Origin: Proteobacteria bacterium UBA2133
Lineage (GTDB): Bacteria; Pseudomonadota; Gammaproteobacteria; Arenicellales; UBA868
Length of the DNA: 50,315 nt
Assembly (NCBI GenBank): GCA_002327725.1
Contig: DCXP01000003.1
Location: forward strand, 1 to 50,315
Direction: 5' to 3'
Part shown: in pieces, positions 33,537 through 42,651 of the stretch
Layout: every line of letters starts with the position of its first letter
Position numbering within the stretch: the stretch's first letter is position 1
Notes under the pieces: model-generated
Database searches by the model: none
What the model was told of the DNA's origin: nothing
What the model saw: only the letters and a program-made list of their open reading frames with translations
Made by a program: the position numbers and the translations under genes

Positions 33537-35135
33537 TTGTCACAGCCAGGAGCAGGGGCAGGTTCTGATCCCCACAGTGAGCGCATCCTGATCCTGGATT
33601 TTGGCTCCCAGTACAGCCAACTGATTGCCCGCCGGGTTCGCGAAGCCGGGGTCTACTCGGAGCTGCTTCCGTGGGATTTTTCCGGGCAGGCGCTAGCAGA
33701 GTTCGGCGCGAGCGGCATTATTCTCTCAGGCGGTCCCGAAAGTGTGCACGGAGCAGACGCCCCTAGAGCGCCTGAGGAAGTGTTCGCCCTCGGTATTCCG
33801 GTTCTTGGAATCTGTTACGGCATGCAGACCATGGCGGGGCAACTCGGCGGTATTGTCGCCCCCGCGACCCACCGCGAATACGGCTATGCGCAGGTCCGGG
33901 CGCGGGGTCACTCTGAACTTCTGCGGGATATCGAGGACCATAAAACTCCGGAAGGCTTTGGTCTGCTGGATGTATGGATGAGTCACGGCGACCGGGTTGA
34001 GGTGCTGCCGCCGGAATTCCGGGTCATCGCCCAGACTGACAGTGCCCCCCTTGCGGGGATGGCTGACGAGGAGCGGCAATTCTATGGCCTGCAGTTTCAT
34101 CCCGAGGTAACGCATACCGCAAAGGGCAGGGAGATTATTGAACGCTTTGTACATGATATCTGCGGCTGTGGGCGGGAGTGGACCTCAGAGCGGATTATTG
34201 ACAGCGCTATTGAAGGGGTGCGGGCAAAGGTTGGCCAGGATCATGTTCTGTTAGGCCTCTCCGGGGGTGTGGATTCCTCGGTAGTTGCGGCGTTGCTTCA
34301 CCAGGCCATTGGTGATCAGTTGACCTGTGTTTTTGTCGACACCGGCCTGTTGCGCCTAGGCGAAGGTGATGATGTGATGCGAACCTTTGCCCAGAATATG
34401 GGGGTGAAGGTGCTGCGGGTTGATGCCGAGGAGCGTTTCCTATCGGACCTTGAAGGAGTTGCTGACCCGGAAGAAAAACGCAAGATCATCGGCCGCGCCT
34501 TTATTGATGTATTCAATCATGAGGCGACGAGTATTCCCGGTGTAAAGTGGTTGGCACAGGGCACCATCTACCCCGACGTCATCGAATCGGCCGGGGCTGC
34601 CTCGGGAAAGGCAAAGGTCATCAAATCACACCATAACGTTGGCGGCCTGCCGGATGAAATGAAACTGGGCCTGGTGGAGCCGCTGCGGGACCTTTTCAAG
34701 GATGAGGTCCGCAGGATCGGTCTTGAACTCGGCCTACCCGAAGAGATGATATTTCGGCATCCGTTTCCTGGTCCGGGACTTGGCGTTCGGATTCTGGGCG
34801 GGGTGAAAAAAGAGTACGCCGACCTGCTGCGCCAGGCTGATCACATTTTTATCTCGGAACTTCGGAGTGAAGAGCTCTACAAGAAAGTCAGTCAGGCGTT
34901 CGCGGTATTCCTGCCGGTGAAATCGGTCGGGGTGGTCGGCGATAACCGCGCTTATGAATATGTTATTGCGCTTCGTGCGGTGGAAACGGTCGATTTCATG
35001 ACCGCACGATGGGCAGAACTCCCTTACGATTTCCTGGATCGGGTGAGTCGCCGGATTATCAACGAGGTTCAGGGGATTTCCCGGGTGGTCTACGATATCT
35101 CCGGAAAACCGCCCGCGACCATTGAGTGGGAGTAA
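33537..35135 (+). CDS. guaA: GMP synthase (glutamine-hydrolysing)
   Basis: 532 residues from TTG at 33537. No ATG or GTG in frame lies between the guaB stop and the conserved ILILDFGSQYSQLIARRVRE, so a TTG start seems forced. The class I glutaminase domain has its nucleophile in GICYGMQ and the dyad in QFHPEVTHT. The ATP-pyrophosphatase domain carries the LSGGVDSS P-loop, and the dimerisation domain ends with the universal KPPATIEWE. Converts XMP to GMP, coupled to guaB. Confidence 0.96.
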   Translation: MSQPGAGAGSDPHSERILILDFGSQYSQLIARRVREAGVYSELLPWDFSGQALAEFGASGIILSGGPESVHGADAPRAPEEVFALGIPVLGICYGMQTMAGQLGGIVAPATHREYGYAQVRARGHSELLRDIEDHKTPEGFGLLDVWMSHGDRVEVLPPEFRVIAQTDSAPLAGMADEERQFYGLQFHPEVTHTAKGREIIERFVHDICGCGREWTSERIIDSAIEGVRAKVGQDHVLLGLSGGVDSSVVAALLHQAIGDQLTCVFVDTGLLRLGEGDDVMRTFAQNMGVKVLRVDAEERFLSDLEGVADPEEKRKIIGRAFIDVFNHEATSIPGVKWLAQGTIYPDVIESAGAASGKAKVIKSHHNVGGLPDEMKLGLVEPLRDLFKDEVRRIGLELGLPEEMIFRHPFPGPGLGVRILGGVKKEYADLLRQADHIFISELRSEELYKKVSQAFAVFLPVKSVGVVGDNRAYEYVIALRAVETVDFMTARWAELPYDFLDRVSRRIINEVQGISRVVYDISGKPPATIEWE

Positions 35136-35188
35136 CATAGGACTGTTCGCGAAGGAGATCATAGGGAGATTTATTGTATCCAGGCCTG

Positions 35189-35218
35189 CGAGCAGAACGG
35201 GAAGCTGCTTCCCGCTCG
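35189..35218. repeat. Strong inverted repeat downstream of guaA
   Basis: Right arm GCTTCCCGCTCG pairs with CGAG plus GGGAAGC on the left, leaving a five-base bulge and a very small loop; the inner CGGGAAGC-T-GCTTCCCG is perfect. It lies 54 bases after the guaA stop. No T-run follows, so it is not a standard terminator; it may be a 3'-end stabiliser or part of a dispersed palindrome family. Confidence 0.45.
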
Positions 35219-35254
35219 TGATGGTCGTTCCGCTGATGCGGGGCCGAATTTGAG

Positions 35255-35716
35255 ATGAGTCAGTCAAGCCCAAGCGTTTTTGCTAAGCCCTCTCTCGTTA
35301 CCCGTATCGCGGTTGGGAAGGGTATCGGCTTGCTGTTCGGCCTGATCGGTTTTATTGCGCTGCCGTTGATTGCGCCCGAGGTCAGCAGAATGTTCCAATG
35401 GGCCATTTTGCTCTGGTATACGACTGTTGGCGCCATTATCGGCGTGTTTGGCGTTTTCACCTGGCATCCGGTTCTCTCACTGCCAATGCCCTGGTGGTTC
35501 CGGGCCCCTATGATCGGCGCGTGGATGAATTTTGTTCTGGTGCTCTTTATTTATGACGATCTGCAGGCTATGGTTGCCCAGTGGGCCCTGGGTGAAACCT
35601 TTTCCTCTCCATTCTGGCTCGTCGCCGAAGGTGCAATAATCGGCATGATCATTGGCTATCTGGCGACCCGCTTGGGTGGCGAAGGCCCGCGCACCTTGGG
35701 TGGCGCACCGGAGTAG
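35255..35716 (+). CDS. Small integral membrane protein, function unknown
   Basis: 153 residues with four hydrophobic segments (about 20-40, 47-68, 86-103 and 120-142) and both ends probably in the cytoplasm. The segments are Gly-rich (GKGIGLLFGLIGF, GAIIGVFGVF, GAIIGMIIGYL), which suits close helix packing. No family is recognised. The ATG at 35255 has no strong ribosome binding site. It follows guaA by 119 bases and precedes a decayed DUF2189 gene. Confidence 0.65.
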   Translation: MSQSSPSVFAKPSLVTRIAVGKGIGLLFGLIGFIALPLIAPEVSRMFQWAILLWYTTVGAIIGVFGVFTWHPVLSLPMPWWFRAPMIGAWMNFVLVLFIYDDLQAMVAQWALGETFSSPFWLVAEGAIIGMIIGYLATRLGGEGPRTLGGAPE

Positions 35717-35808
35717 TTCCGCCGACGAAACGCCACGAGCAAACTGTCGGTGCACATCTTCTTCCCGTCGGAAGAAGCGGGTGGCAGGCAGGCCCTGATT
35801 CCGTTTCC

Positions 35809-36128
35809 GCTGTGGGCAGCGTAGTAGGCGCACTGTTTGCTGCAGTCGTGTTAGCGGTCAGCGCCTTCTCCTTGCCGATGCTGCTTGACCGTAGGACGGA
35901 TTCAATCACGGCAGTCATCAGCAGCGGCAATGCGGTATTGCCAAACAAAAACCGATGTTCGTCCGGGCCGGCATCATTGTCATAGGCGTGATTCCGCGGT
36001 TTGCGACGGCACGGCCTGCCTTTGCGGCTCTGCTCCCGCTGATCGGTCATGCGGCATGGCGTGCGTATCGCGGTACGATTGATGCGCCTGCGCGGCCAGC
36101 ACGCCGGGTTGCGGGAGATACTGTGTGA
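35809..36128 (+). pseudogene. DUF2189 membrane protein relic, truncated and frameshifted
   Basis: Two reading frames together give the C-terminal part of a DUF2189-type membrane protein. The first frame (35809 to about 35950) encodes VGSVVGALFAAVVLAVSAF and SLPMLLDRRTDSITAVISS; a base lost near the AAAAACC run at 35947-35953 shifts it, and the second frame (from about 35952, MFVRAGIIVIGVIP) continues to LLPLIGHAAWRAYRG and stops at 36126-36128. The joined order and motifs match the family's usual ending (recall of the family). The N-terminal half is missing, so a single sequencing error cannot explain it. Confidence 0.65.
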
Positions 36129-36138
36129 TACCCTGAGA

Positions 36139-36190
36139 CTCCCATCGTGGGAGATATTCGATGAGCGCACAGATTGAGGCTGGCGATTGA
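36139..36190 (+). promoter_or_regulatory. Possible tadA leader: hairpin and 9-codon mini-ORF
   Basis: A perfect hairpin CTCCCA-TCG-TGGGAG (36139-36153) has a ribosome-binding-like GGGAG in its right arm. Eight bases later begins a tiny ORF, ATG 36161 to TGA 36190 (product MSAQIEAGD), which ends two bases before the tadA ATG at 36193. Translational coupling controlled by the hairpin is possible, but the element may equally be debris of the neighbouring pseudogene. Confidence 0.3.
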
Positions 36191-36192
36191 GG

Positions 36193-36696
36193 ATGCAAGA
36201 TCACTCCAGCGTGGTCGCGAAGGACGAACGATGGATGCGTGAGGCCTTGGTGCAGGCAGGCCGTGCGGCTGTTGCCGATGAAGTGCCGGTGGGGGCGGTG
36301 GTTGTGCGGGATGGCGAACTCGTCGGCGCTGGTCACAACCAGCCATCAGGGGCGCATGATCCGACCGCCCATGCCGAGATCGTTGCGCTCCGAAATGCCG
36401 CGCGCAATCTCAAGAACTACCGCCTTTGCGGGACCACACTCTACGTCACACTTGAGCCCTGTCTGATGTGCGCTGGCGCGATTATCCAGGCGCGGGTCGA
36501 GCGTGTGGTCTTCGGAGCATTTGATGAAAAAGCAGGCGCCGCCGGCAGTACGGCGAACCTGCTTCAGACACCGCTCGCCAACCACCAGTGCCAGCTTACC
36601 GCTGGTGTTTTGAAGGAGGAATGCGCTGCGCTACTGGAGAGGTTCTTTGCAGAAATCCGGTCGGTCGATCAGGAGGCGATGCCGGCCTGCCCCTGA
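36193..36696 (+). CDS. tadA: tRNA-specific adenosine deaminase
   Basis: 167 residues from ATG at 36193 (a TTG at 36187 is also in frame). TadA deaminates A34 of tRNA-Arg(ACG) to inosine. The zinc site is complete: HAEIVALRNAA with the catalytic Glu, and PCLMCAGAI with both cysteines. It follows the guaBA region as in E. coli. Its last 28 bases overlap the 3' end of the convergent GlxA-type regulator. Confidence 0.95.
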   Translation: MQDHSSVVAKDERWMREALVQAGRAAVADEVPVGAVVVRDGELVGAGHNQPSGAHDPTAHAEIVALRNAARNLKNYRLCGTTLYVTLEPCLMCAGAIIQARVERVVFGAFDEKAGAAGSTANLLQTPLANHQCQLTAGVLKEECAALLERFFAEIRSVDQEAMPACP

Positions 36697-37751
36697 ACAG
36701 GCTCCTCAAGGTCTGTCACCGGTGAGTCACTGCCGGGCGCGAAGTTCAGGTCGACAGCCGATAAGGCAGCGGGGTTGACCCTGGGAAGGCGTTCCTCCCG
36801 AGGGGGGATGCCGAAGAAGTCACGGTAACACTTGCTGAAATGCGGTGCAGAGACAAAGCCGCAGGCAAAAGCGATGTCGACAATGGAACGGGGACTTCGC
36901 AGCAGCAGCGCCCGGGCACGACGCAGGCGAATCTCAAGGTAGTAGCGTGTGGGCACGCACTGCAGATGTTTCTGAAATAGCCGCTCCAGCTGACGGCGCG
37001 AGATGCCCACATGTGTCGCCAGTTCATCGAGGGTCATGGGTTCCTCGATATTGGACTCCATGAGTTCAACCGCTTCTACCAGCTTAGGCTGGCTTGAGCC
37101 CAAACGCATCCGCAGCGGCATGCGCTGGCGGTCAGAACCGTCACGAATTCGCTCACACAGCAGACCTTCTGAAATCCGGTCCGAGAGGGCACGGCCACGC
37201 TCCCACGCAATGAGGGTCAGCATCATGTCAATCGGCGCAGTCCCGCCGGAGCAGGTATACCGGTCCCGGTCGAGCTCGAAGAGTCCTGACGATACGACCA
37301 GATGGGGGAACTCGTCATGCATGTCGGGGATGTTCTCCCAGTGCAGCGTGCATCGATAACCATCGAGAAGACCTGCCCGGGCCAACTGGTAGCTGGCGGT
37401 ACAGATGCCACCGATCGCGACACCTCTCTTGATGAATGGCTTGAGCTTGTCCGCCAGCAGTTCGGGGTTTACCGAGTGAAGGTCTGTTCCGGCGCAGATA
37501 AAGAGTGCGTCGAGCGGCTCTTTGCCGGTAAGTTGGCGGACAGGGCTCAGGCTGAGGCCGTTGCTGGCCTGCCCGGGTTCACCATCCAGGGTGAACAGTG
37601 GAAACTGGTACAACTCGGTTTCTGCAGCGCGATTGGCAGTGCGCAAGGGCTCCACTGCGGCCACGAAGGCCATCATCGTGAAATCCCGAAGCAAGAGGAA
37701 ACCGAAGCGACGAACCACAGTCGAGTCGATCTGGTAGCCTGCTCTATCCAT
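36669..37751 (-). CDS. GlxA-family transcriptional regulator (DJ-1/PfpI + AraC)
   Basis: 360 residues from ATG at 37751 (GGGGGC upstream; 37763 is also possible). The N-terminal DJ-1/PfpI-like sensory domain opens with FGFLLLRDFTMMAFVAAVEP, and the C-terminal AraC domain has two helix-turn-helix units (TLDELATHVGISRRQLERLF and SIVDIAFACGFVSAPHFSKC). It resembles the CdhR/GbdR subgroup, which controls carnitine or glycine betaine use. It is divergent from the indolepyruvate oxidoreductase gene across 173 bases, so that gene is a candidate target (inference). The ligand cannot be read from sequence. Confidence 0.9.
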   Translation of the reverse strand: MDRAGYQIDSTVVRRFGFLLLRDFTMMAFVAAVEPLRTANRAAETELYQFPLFTLDGEPGQASNGLSLSPVRQLTGKEPLDALFICAGTDLHSVNPELLADKLKPFIKRGVAIGGICTASYQLARAGLLDGYRCTLHWENIPDMHDEFPHLVVSSGLFELDRDRYTCSGGTAPIDMMLTLIAWERGRALSDRISEGLLCERIRDGSDRQRMPLRMRLGSSQPKLVEAVELMESNIEEPMTLDELATHVGISRRQLERLFQKHLQCVPTRYYLEIRLRRARALLLRSPRSIVDIAFACGFVSAPHFSKCYRDFFGIPPREERLPRVNPAALSAVDLNFAPGSDSPVTDLEEPVQGQAGIAS

Positions 37752-37924
37752 ACCGCCCCCCATCTCTGTGCGCGGGAATATACCACCATATAACCTGACC
37801 GCAAACACAGTATTTTGTTTACTTTTTGAGACGTGGCGGAGTTTTTAACAACCCCCGGAACAGAGTCTGGTAGCATCTCGCGCGTACGACGTCGCCGGTC
37901 GAGATAACCTGCCGAAACTGCCCA

Positions 37925-40900
37925 ATGACCGAACTCAGACAAGTCTCGCTGGAGGATAAATATCTTCTCAAGTCGGGGCAGATTTTTGTCACCGGGATTC
38001 AGGCCCTCGTCCGGCTCCCTATGCTGCAAAGTGATGCAGACCGCCGGGCCGGACTTCGCACAGCCGGTTATGTCACCGGTTACCGCGGTTCTCCGTTGGG
38101 TGCGCTGGATCAGCAGCTGGCGCTTGCGGGCGACGAGCTTGAGGCTTGTGATGTCCGTTTTCTTGCCGCAGTGAACGAGGATCTCGCAGCGACCGCGGTC
38201 TGGGGAACCCAGCAGGCGGGATGGCGGGGCGATGGCCTCTTTGACGGTGTATTTTCGATGTGGTACGCCAAGGGCCCCGGTGTCGACCGCTCCGGCGACC
38301 CGCTGCGACACGGCAACCTTGCCGGCACCAGTGCGAATGGCGGGGTACTGGTGCTGATGGGTGACGACCACGCCTGTGAGTCGTCGACGACGGCCCACCA
38401 GAGTGAATACTCGCTCGTCAATACCTTTATCCCGATTCTGAACCCGGCGGGGGTTCAGGACATACTCGATTTCGGTCTTTATGGCTGGGCGTTGTCCCGG
38501 TATTCAGGCTGCTGGGTTGGCCTTAAGAGTGTGCACGACACGGTTGAGGCCTCGGCTTCGGTCACGACCAGTCCGGGCCGTGTCTCGACGCAGTTCCCGG
38601 AAGATTTTCTGATGCCTGAAGGCGGGGTCAATTTTCGCTGGCCCGATACGCCCCAGGCTCAGGAAGCAAGGCTGCACCAGTTCAAACTGCCCGCGGTGGC
38701 AGCATTTTTAAGGCGTAACCCGATCGATCGCCAGGTGCTGGGTGGTGCTAAGGCACCCCTCGGTGTCATCTCGACAGGTAAATCCTACCTCGATGTAAGA
38801 AGAGCGCTACTTGAGCTCGGCATCGATGAGAACCGGGCAAAAACACTGGGGGTCAAACTCTACAAGGTCGGTATGCCGTGGCCGCTTGAGCCGGGCGGCC
38901 TCAGGAACTTTGCCAAAGACACCCATAAGCTGATCCTGGTAGAGGAGAAGCGGGGGCTCATGGAGGATCAGGTCCGTAACATTTTGTATGGTGCAGCCAA
39001 AGCGCCCGAGGTTATCGGCAAAACCGACGAGACCGGTGCGCCGCTTTTTCAGGCTTATGGTCGATTGGACGCCGCACAAATCGCGATGGCGGTCGGTGAG
39101 CGCCTGGTCGACATCACCCGCGACGAAGCGCTGGCGGCGGCGCTTCAGAGCCTTCGCACCCGCGCTGAAAAGTCGAACCAAAAAGAGGCTCCGATGCGGC
39201 GGGTTCCGTATTTTTGTGCGGGGTGTCCGCACAATACGTCCACGGTGGTACCGGAGGGTTCGAGGGCGCTTGCCGGGATTGGCTGTCATTACATGGCGCA
39301 GTGGATGGACCGTGAGACGGCGACCTTCACCCAGATGGGCGGGGAGGGAGCGAGCTGGATCGGCGAGAGTCCCTTCAGCAGTACCGGGCACGTATTTCAG
39401 AACATCGGTGACGGCACCTATTTCCATTCCGGGCTCCTCGCGGTCCGGGCCTGTGTCGGCGCGAAGGTCAATATCACCTACAAGATTCTGTATAACGATG
39501 CGGTGGCCATGACGGGCGGACAATCGGTGGACGGGCCGATGGACGTGATGCGCATTTCCCGGCAGGTCCATGCAGAGGGCGTTACCCAAATTGCCGTTGT
39601 CACCGATGACCCGGACAAGTATCCGCGGGATGCTGGCTGGGCACCCGGGGTGAAGATTTATCACCGTAATCTGCTGGCGCGGGTGCAGCGCGAGATGCGT
39701 GAGGTCCCGGGTACCTCGGTGATCATTTATGACCAGACCTGTGCTGCGGAAAAACGCCGTCGGCGTCGACGGGGTCTGATGGAAACGCCGAACGAGCGGC
39801 TGTTTATAAACGAAGCCGTTTGCGAGGGCTGCGGTGACTGTGGTGAGCAGTCAAACTGTGTCGCTTTGGTTCCTGTAGAAACGGATCTCGGGCGCAAACG
39901 TGCAATCGATCAGTCCGCCTGTAATCTTGATTATTCATGCAACAAGGGGTTCTGCCCGAGTTTCGCCTCCGTCATTGGCGGGCAACGAAAGATGGCGACC
40001 CCAAAGGCCCAGCCGGTATCTCCTGATGAGTCGGCTATCGCCGATCCCATCGATACCCGAATAGATCGTCCATACTGTATCGCCCTGACGGGTGTGGGCG
40101 GCACCGGTGTCGTCACCATCGGTGCCATCATTGGCATGGCGGCACACATCGCCAAGATGGGCTGTTCTGTTCTGGATATGGCAGGGCTTGCGCAAAAGGG
40201 CGGAGCCGTGACGAGCCATATTATCCTGACGGCTCACCCCGATGAGATTACCGCGACGCATGTTGCCGATGGCGGTGCAGATCTTCTGCTGGGCTGCGAT
40301 GTGGTAACCGCTGCTGCCGAGGAGACCCGGATGAAGGTCAGCAAAAACACCAGATCAGTGATCAATACCCACCGGATGATGTCGGGCGAGTTCATTCACC
40401 AACCTGACCAGAGATTCCCGCTGGATGAACTTCTTGAGGCTATCGGTAAGGCCGGTGGTGAGTTACGCGCGGTACCGGCGACTGCGCTGGCGAAATCCGC
40501 TTTTGGCGACACGCTGAGCGCCAATATGATCATGCTGGGTTGTGCGTACCAATTGGGTGCGCTGCCCGTGCCTGGCGTGGCCATTGAAAAGGCTATTGAG
40601 CTCAATGGGCGTAATGTCGATGTCAATATCAACGCCTTTCGCCTCGGACGGCGGGTCAGTGCAGACCCGAAAGCGGGCGATACCCTGCTTGGCAACGGGT
40701 TGCCTCCCGCCCGGCCTGCAGAAAACGAGTCGGAGCAGGTCCTGCTGGAACGGCGTATGGATCTGTTGCGACGATCACATGGGCCCCGCACTGCCGCCAG
40801 CTTGTCGGCATGGATAACGACAGCGCGCGAGTGCATCGACGAAGCGTTGGCGCCAACACTTGTTCCCGTGCTCATTGAAAGCGGGTTTCGGGTGCTGTAT

Positions 40901-41386
40901 GAAAAAGACGAGTACGAGGTGGCGAGACTCTATAGTGAGCCGCATTTCCGTCAATCGCTCGACCGCGAGTTTGAGGATAACGTCAAGTTACGGGTGCATC
41001 TTGCACCACCGCTGCTTTCGCGCATGGATCCCGATACCGGACGTCCCGTGATGCGCAGTTTCGGGCCATGGATATTTGCCGCCTTTCGCATCCTCAGTGC
41101 GTTAAGGTGGATGCGGGGAAGATGGTGCGATCCTTTCCGTTACAGCAACGAGCGTCAGCTCAATCGGCGGGTACGGGCTGCCTTCGAAAGGACCTTGGAT
41201 CTTTTCGGGGAATTCGGGATAAACCGGGATAACGCCGCCGCCGCCCTAGATATTGCCAAGTGGCCGCTGCAGGTCCGGGGTTATGGTCCGGTGCGGGCGG
41301 AGGCGTTCGAAAAAGCCATGCAGGAGCTTGAAATACTAGAAGCTAAATTCCGCAGCGATGTCGGCCAGAGTCACAAAGCCGCCTAA
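37925..41386 (+). CDS. Indolepyruvate ferredoxin oxidoreductase, fused alpha-beta subunits
   Basis: 1153 residues in one chain. The N-terminal thiamine-diphosphate half spans about 1-620; a [4Fe-4S] region CEGCGDCGEQSNC begins near 635, followed by CNLDYSCNKGFCPSF. The gamma-type domain starts near 715 (TGVGGTGVVTIG), and a C-terminal domain of the DUF6537 type covers about 970-1140. The enzyme oxidatively decarboxylates aryl or branched 2-oxo acids from amino acid breakdown to acyl-CoA, reducing ferredoxin. FdxA in this window is a possible partner. Fused forms of about this length are usual in aerobic proteobacteria. Divergent from a GlxA-type regulator. Confidence 0.93.
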   Translation: MTELRQVSLEDKYLLKSGQIFVTGIQALVRLPMLQSDADRRAGLRTAGYVTGYRGSPLGALDQQLALAGDELEACDVRFLAAVNEDLAATAVWGTQQAGWRGDGLFDGVFSMWYAKGPGVDRSGDPLRHGNLAGTSANGGVLVLMGDDHACESSTTAHQSEYSLVNTFIPILNPAGVQDILDFGLYGWALSRYSGCWVGLKSVHDTVEASASVTTSPGRVSTQFPEDFLMPEGGVNFRWPDTPQAQEARLHQFKLPAVAAFLRRNPIDRQVLGGAKAPLGVISTGKSYLDVRRALLELGIDENRAKTLGVKLYKVGMPWPLEPGGLRNFAKDTHKLILVEEKRGLMEDQVRNILYGAAKAPEVIGKTDETGAPLFQAYGRLDAAQIAMAVGERLVDITRDEALAAALQSLRTRAEKSNQKEAPMRRVPYFCAGCPHNTSTVVPEGSRALAGIGCHYMAQWMDRETATFTQMGGEGASWIGESPFSSTGHVFQNIGDGTYFHSGLLAVRACVGAKVNITYKILYNDAVAMTGGQSVDGPMDVMRISRQVHAEGVTQIAVVTDDPDKYPRDAGWAPGVKIYHRNLLARVQREMREVPGTSVIIYDQTCAAEKRRRRRRGLMETPNERLFINEAVCEGCGDCGEQSNCVALVPVETDLGRKRAIDQSACNLDYSCNKGFCPSFASVIGGQRKMATPKAQPVSPDESAIADPIDTRIDRPYCIALTGVGGTGVVTIGAIIGMAAHIAKMGCSVLDMAGLAQKGGAVTSHIILTAHPDEITATHVADGGADLLLGCDVVTAAAEETRMKVSKNTRSVINTHRMMSGEFIHQPDQRFPLDELLEAIGKAGGELRAVPATALAKSAFGDTLSANMIMLGCAYQLGALPVPGVAIEKAIELNGRNVDVNINAFRLGRRVSADPKAGDTLLGNGLPPARPAENESEQVLLERRMDLLRRSHGPRTAASLSAWITTARECIDEALAPTLVPVLIESGFRVLYEKDEYEVARLYSEPHFRQSLDREFEDNVKLRVHLAPPLLSRMDPDTGRPVMRSFGPWIFAAFRILSALRWMRGRWCDPFRYSNERQLNRRVRAAFERTLDLFGEFGINRDNAAAALDIAKWPLQVRGYGPVRAEAFEKAMQELEILEAKFRSDVGQSHKAA

Positions 41387-41408
41387 ACCACTTTATTTTG
41401 CCTCGCGC

Positions 41409-42437
41409 TTAAGCGCCTTTGTGGAAATAGTCTTTGAAGGCGTCGACGGCGGCGTTGAGGCCGGCCTGATCGATGTCCAGGTGGGTGACCAGTCGAACCG
41501 GATTCTCATCTGCTGTGATCAGTATCCCGCGTTCCTGCATGAACCGGGCAAGGCCCTCCAGGCGGTGTTCCGACATGGAGGCAAATACCATGTTGGTGCG
41601 TTGGGCGGTTTTCTGAATCTCCAGTTCTTCGATCTCCGCCAGACCATCGGCAAGGAGCATGGCATGCTCGTGGTCTTCTTCGAGGCGCTCGATATTGTGT
41701 TCAAGCGCATACAGTCCGGCGGCTGCAAGGATGCCCACCTGCCGGGTGCCTCCGCCGAGCATCTTTCGCCAACGTCGCGCCCTGCGGATGAAGTCACGGG
41801 AGCCCGTTAACACGCTCCCTATGGGCGCGCCGAGCCCTTTGGACAGACAGGCTGACACCGAGTCGAACATCCCGCCGATGGTGCTCGGAGCAATGCCACA
41901 GCGCACTGCTGCATTAAATATCCGGGCACCGTCGAGATGAAACCGCAGTTGGTGTTCGCTCGCCAAGTCTTTGGCATCACAAAGATAATCCATCGGCAAG
42001 GGCGTGCCGAAGAAGGTGTTTTCAAGACAGAAAAGCCGGGTTATTGCGAAGTGAAAGTCATCCGGTTTTATCGCGGCACGAACGGATGCGAGGTCAAGGG
42101 TGCCGTCGGCCTGGTTCTCCACCGGCTGTGGCTGAACGCTGGCCAGCACGGCGCCGCCACCAGCCTCTTCAAGATAGGCGTGGGCCTTGCTGCCAGCGAT
42201 ATATTCCTCGCCCCGCTGGCAGTGCGTCAGAATCGCAAGCAGATTGCCCTGGGTACCACTGGTAACGAAAAGCCCGGCTTCCTGTCCAAGCAATTGTGCG
42301 GCTTTCGCTTGCAGTCGATGCACGGTCGGGTCGTCGCCGAAGACATCATCCCCAACCGGTGCATCGGCCATCGCCTGGCGCATTCCCGGTGAGGGACGTG
42401 TTACGGTGTCGCTTCGAAAATCAATAGCAGTGCTCAT
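41409..42437 (-). CDS. ltaE: Low-specificity L-threonine aldolase
   Basis: 342 residues from ATG at 42437; the frame runs on to 42638, but IDFRSDTVTRPSPGMRQAM is the standard N-terminus. It is a fold-type I PLP enzyme: the FHLDGARIFNA segment holds the aspartate that binds the PLP ring nitrogen, and the Schiff-base lysine is in CLSKGLGAPIGSVL. It cleaves threonine or allo-threonine to glycine and acetaldehyde. It converges on the indolepyruvate oxidoreductase, both dealing with amino acids. The gene symbol is by family similarity. Confidence 0.92.
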   Translation of the reverse strand: MSTAIDFRSDTVTRPSPGMRQAMADAPVGDDVFGDDPTVHRLQAKAAQLLGQEAGLFVTSGTQGNLLAILTHCQRGEEYIAGSKAHAYLEEAGGGAVLASVQPQPVENQADGTLDLASVRAAIKPDDFHFAITRLFCLENTFFGTPLPMDYLCDAKDLASEHQLRFHLDGARIFNAAVRCGIAPSTIGGMFDSVSACLSKGLGAPIGSVLTGSRDFIRRARRWRKMLGGGTRQVGILAAAGLYALEHNIERLEEDHEHAMLLADGLAEIEELEIQKTAQRTNMVFASMSEHRLEGLARFMQERGILITADENPVRLVTHLDIDQAGLNAAVDAFKDYFHKGA

Positions 42438-42651
42438 GATAAATGGATCGTGGGACTTGCCCAGGTTGGCGTTGAGCGATAATGTGACGCTTACGCGAGC
42501 GTTGACGGGCACAGCCGCGTGCCGTTGACCCCGATCATTCTGCCATAACCGATGAAACTGTGTGAACCAAGTCCGCTCGAGAAATCCTGGATTTATAGAC
42601 GGGTGATCGTTGGGTGGGGGAACCTTCGGCATCTGCAACGCGAATGTTTTG

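Noticed and set aside
35150..35218. Fifteen-codon TTG-started ORF after guaA with GGGAG upstream
   Set aside because: Too short, rare start codon, and its sequence is mostly the palindrome at 35189-35218.
35885..36082. 65-codon plus-strand ORF inside the DUF2189 relic
   Set aside because: It is in neither of the two frames that show DUF2189 similarity.
38807..39664. 285-codon minus-strand frame opposite the indolepyruvate oxidoreductase
   Set aside because: No recognisable motifs; overlaps conserved thiamine-diphosphate domain coding sequence.
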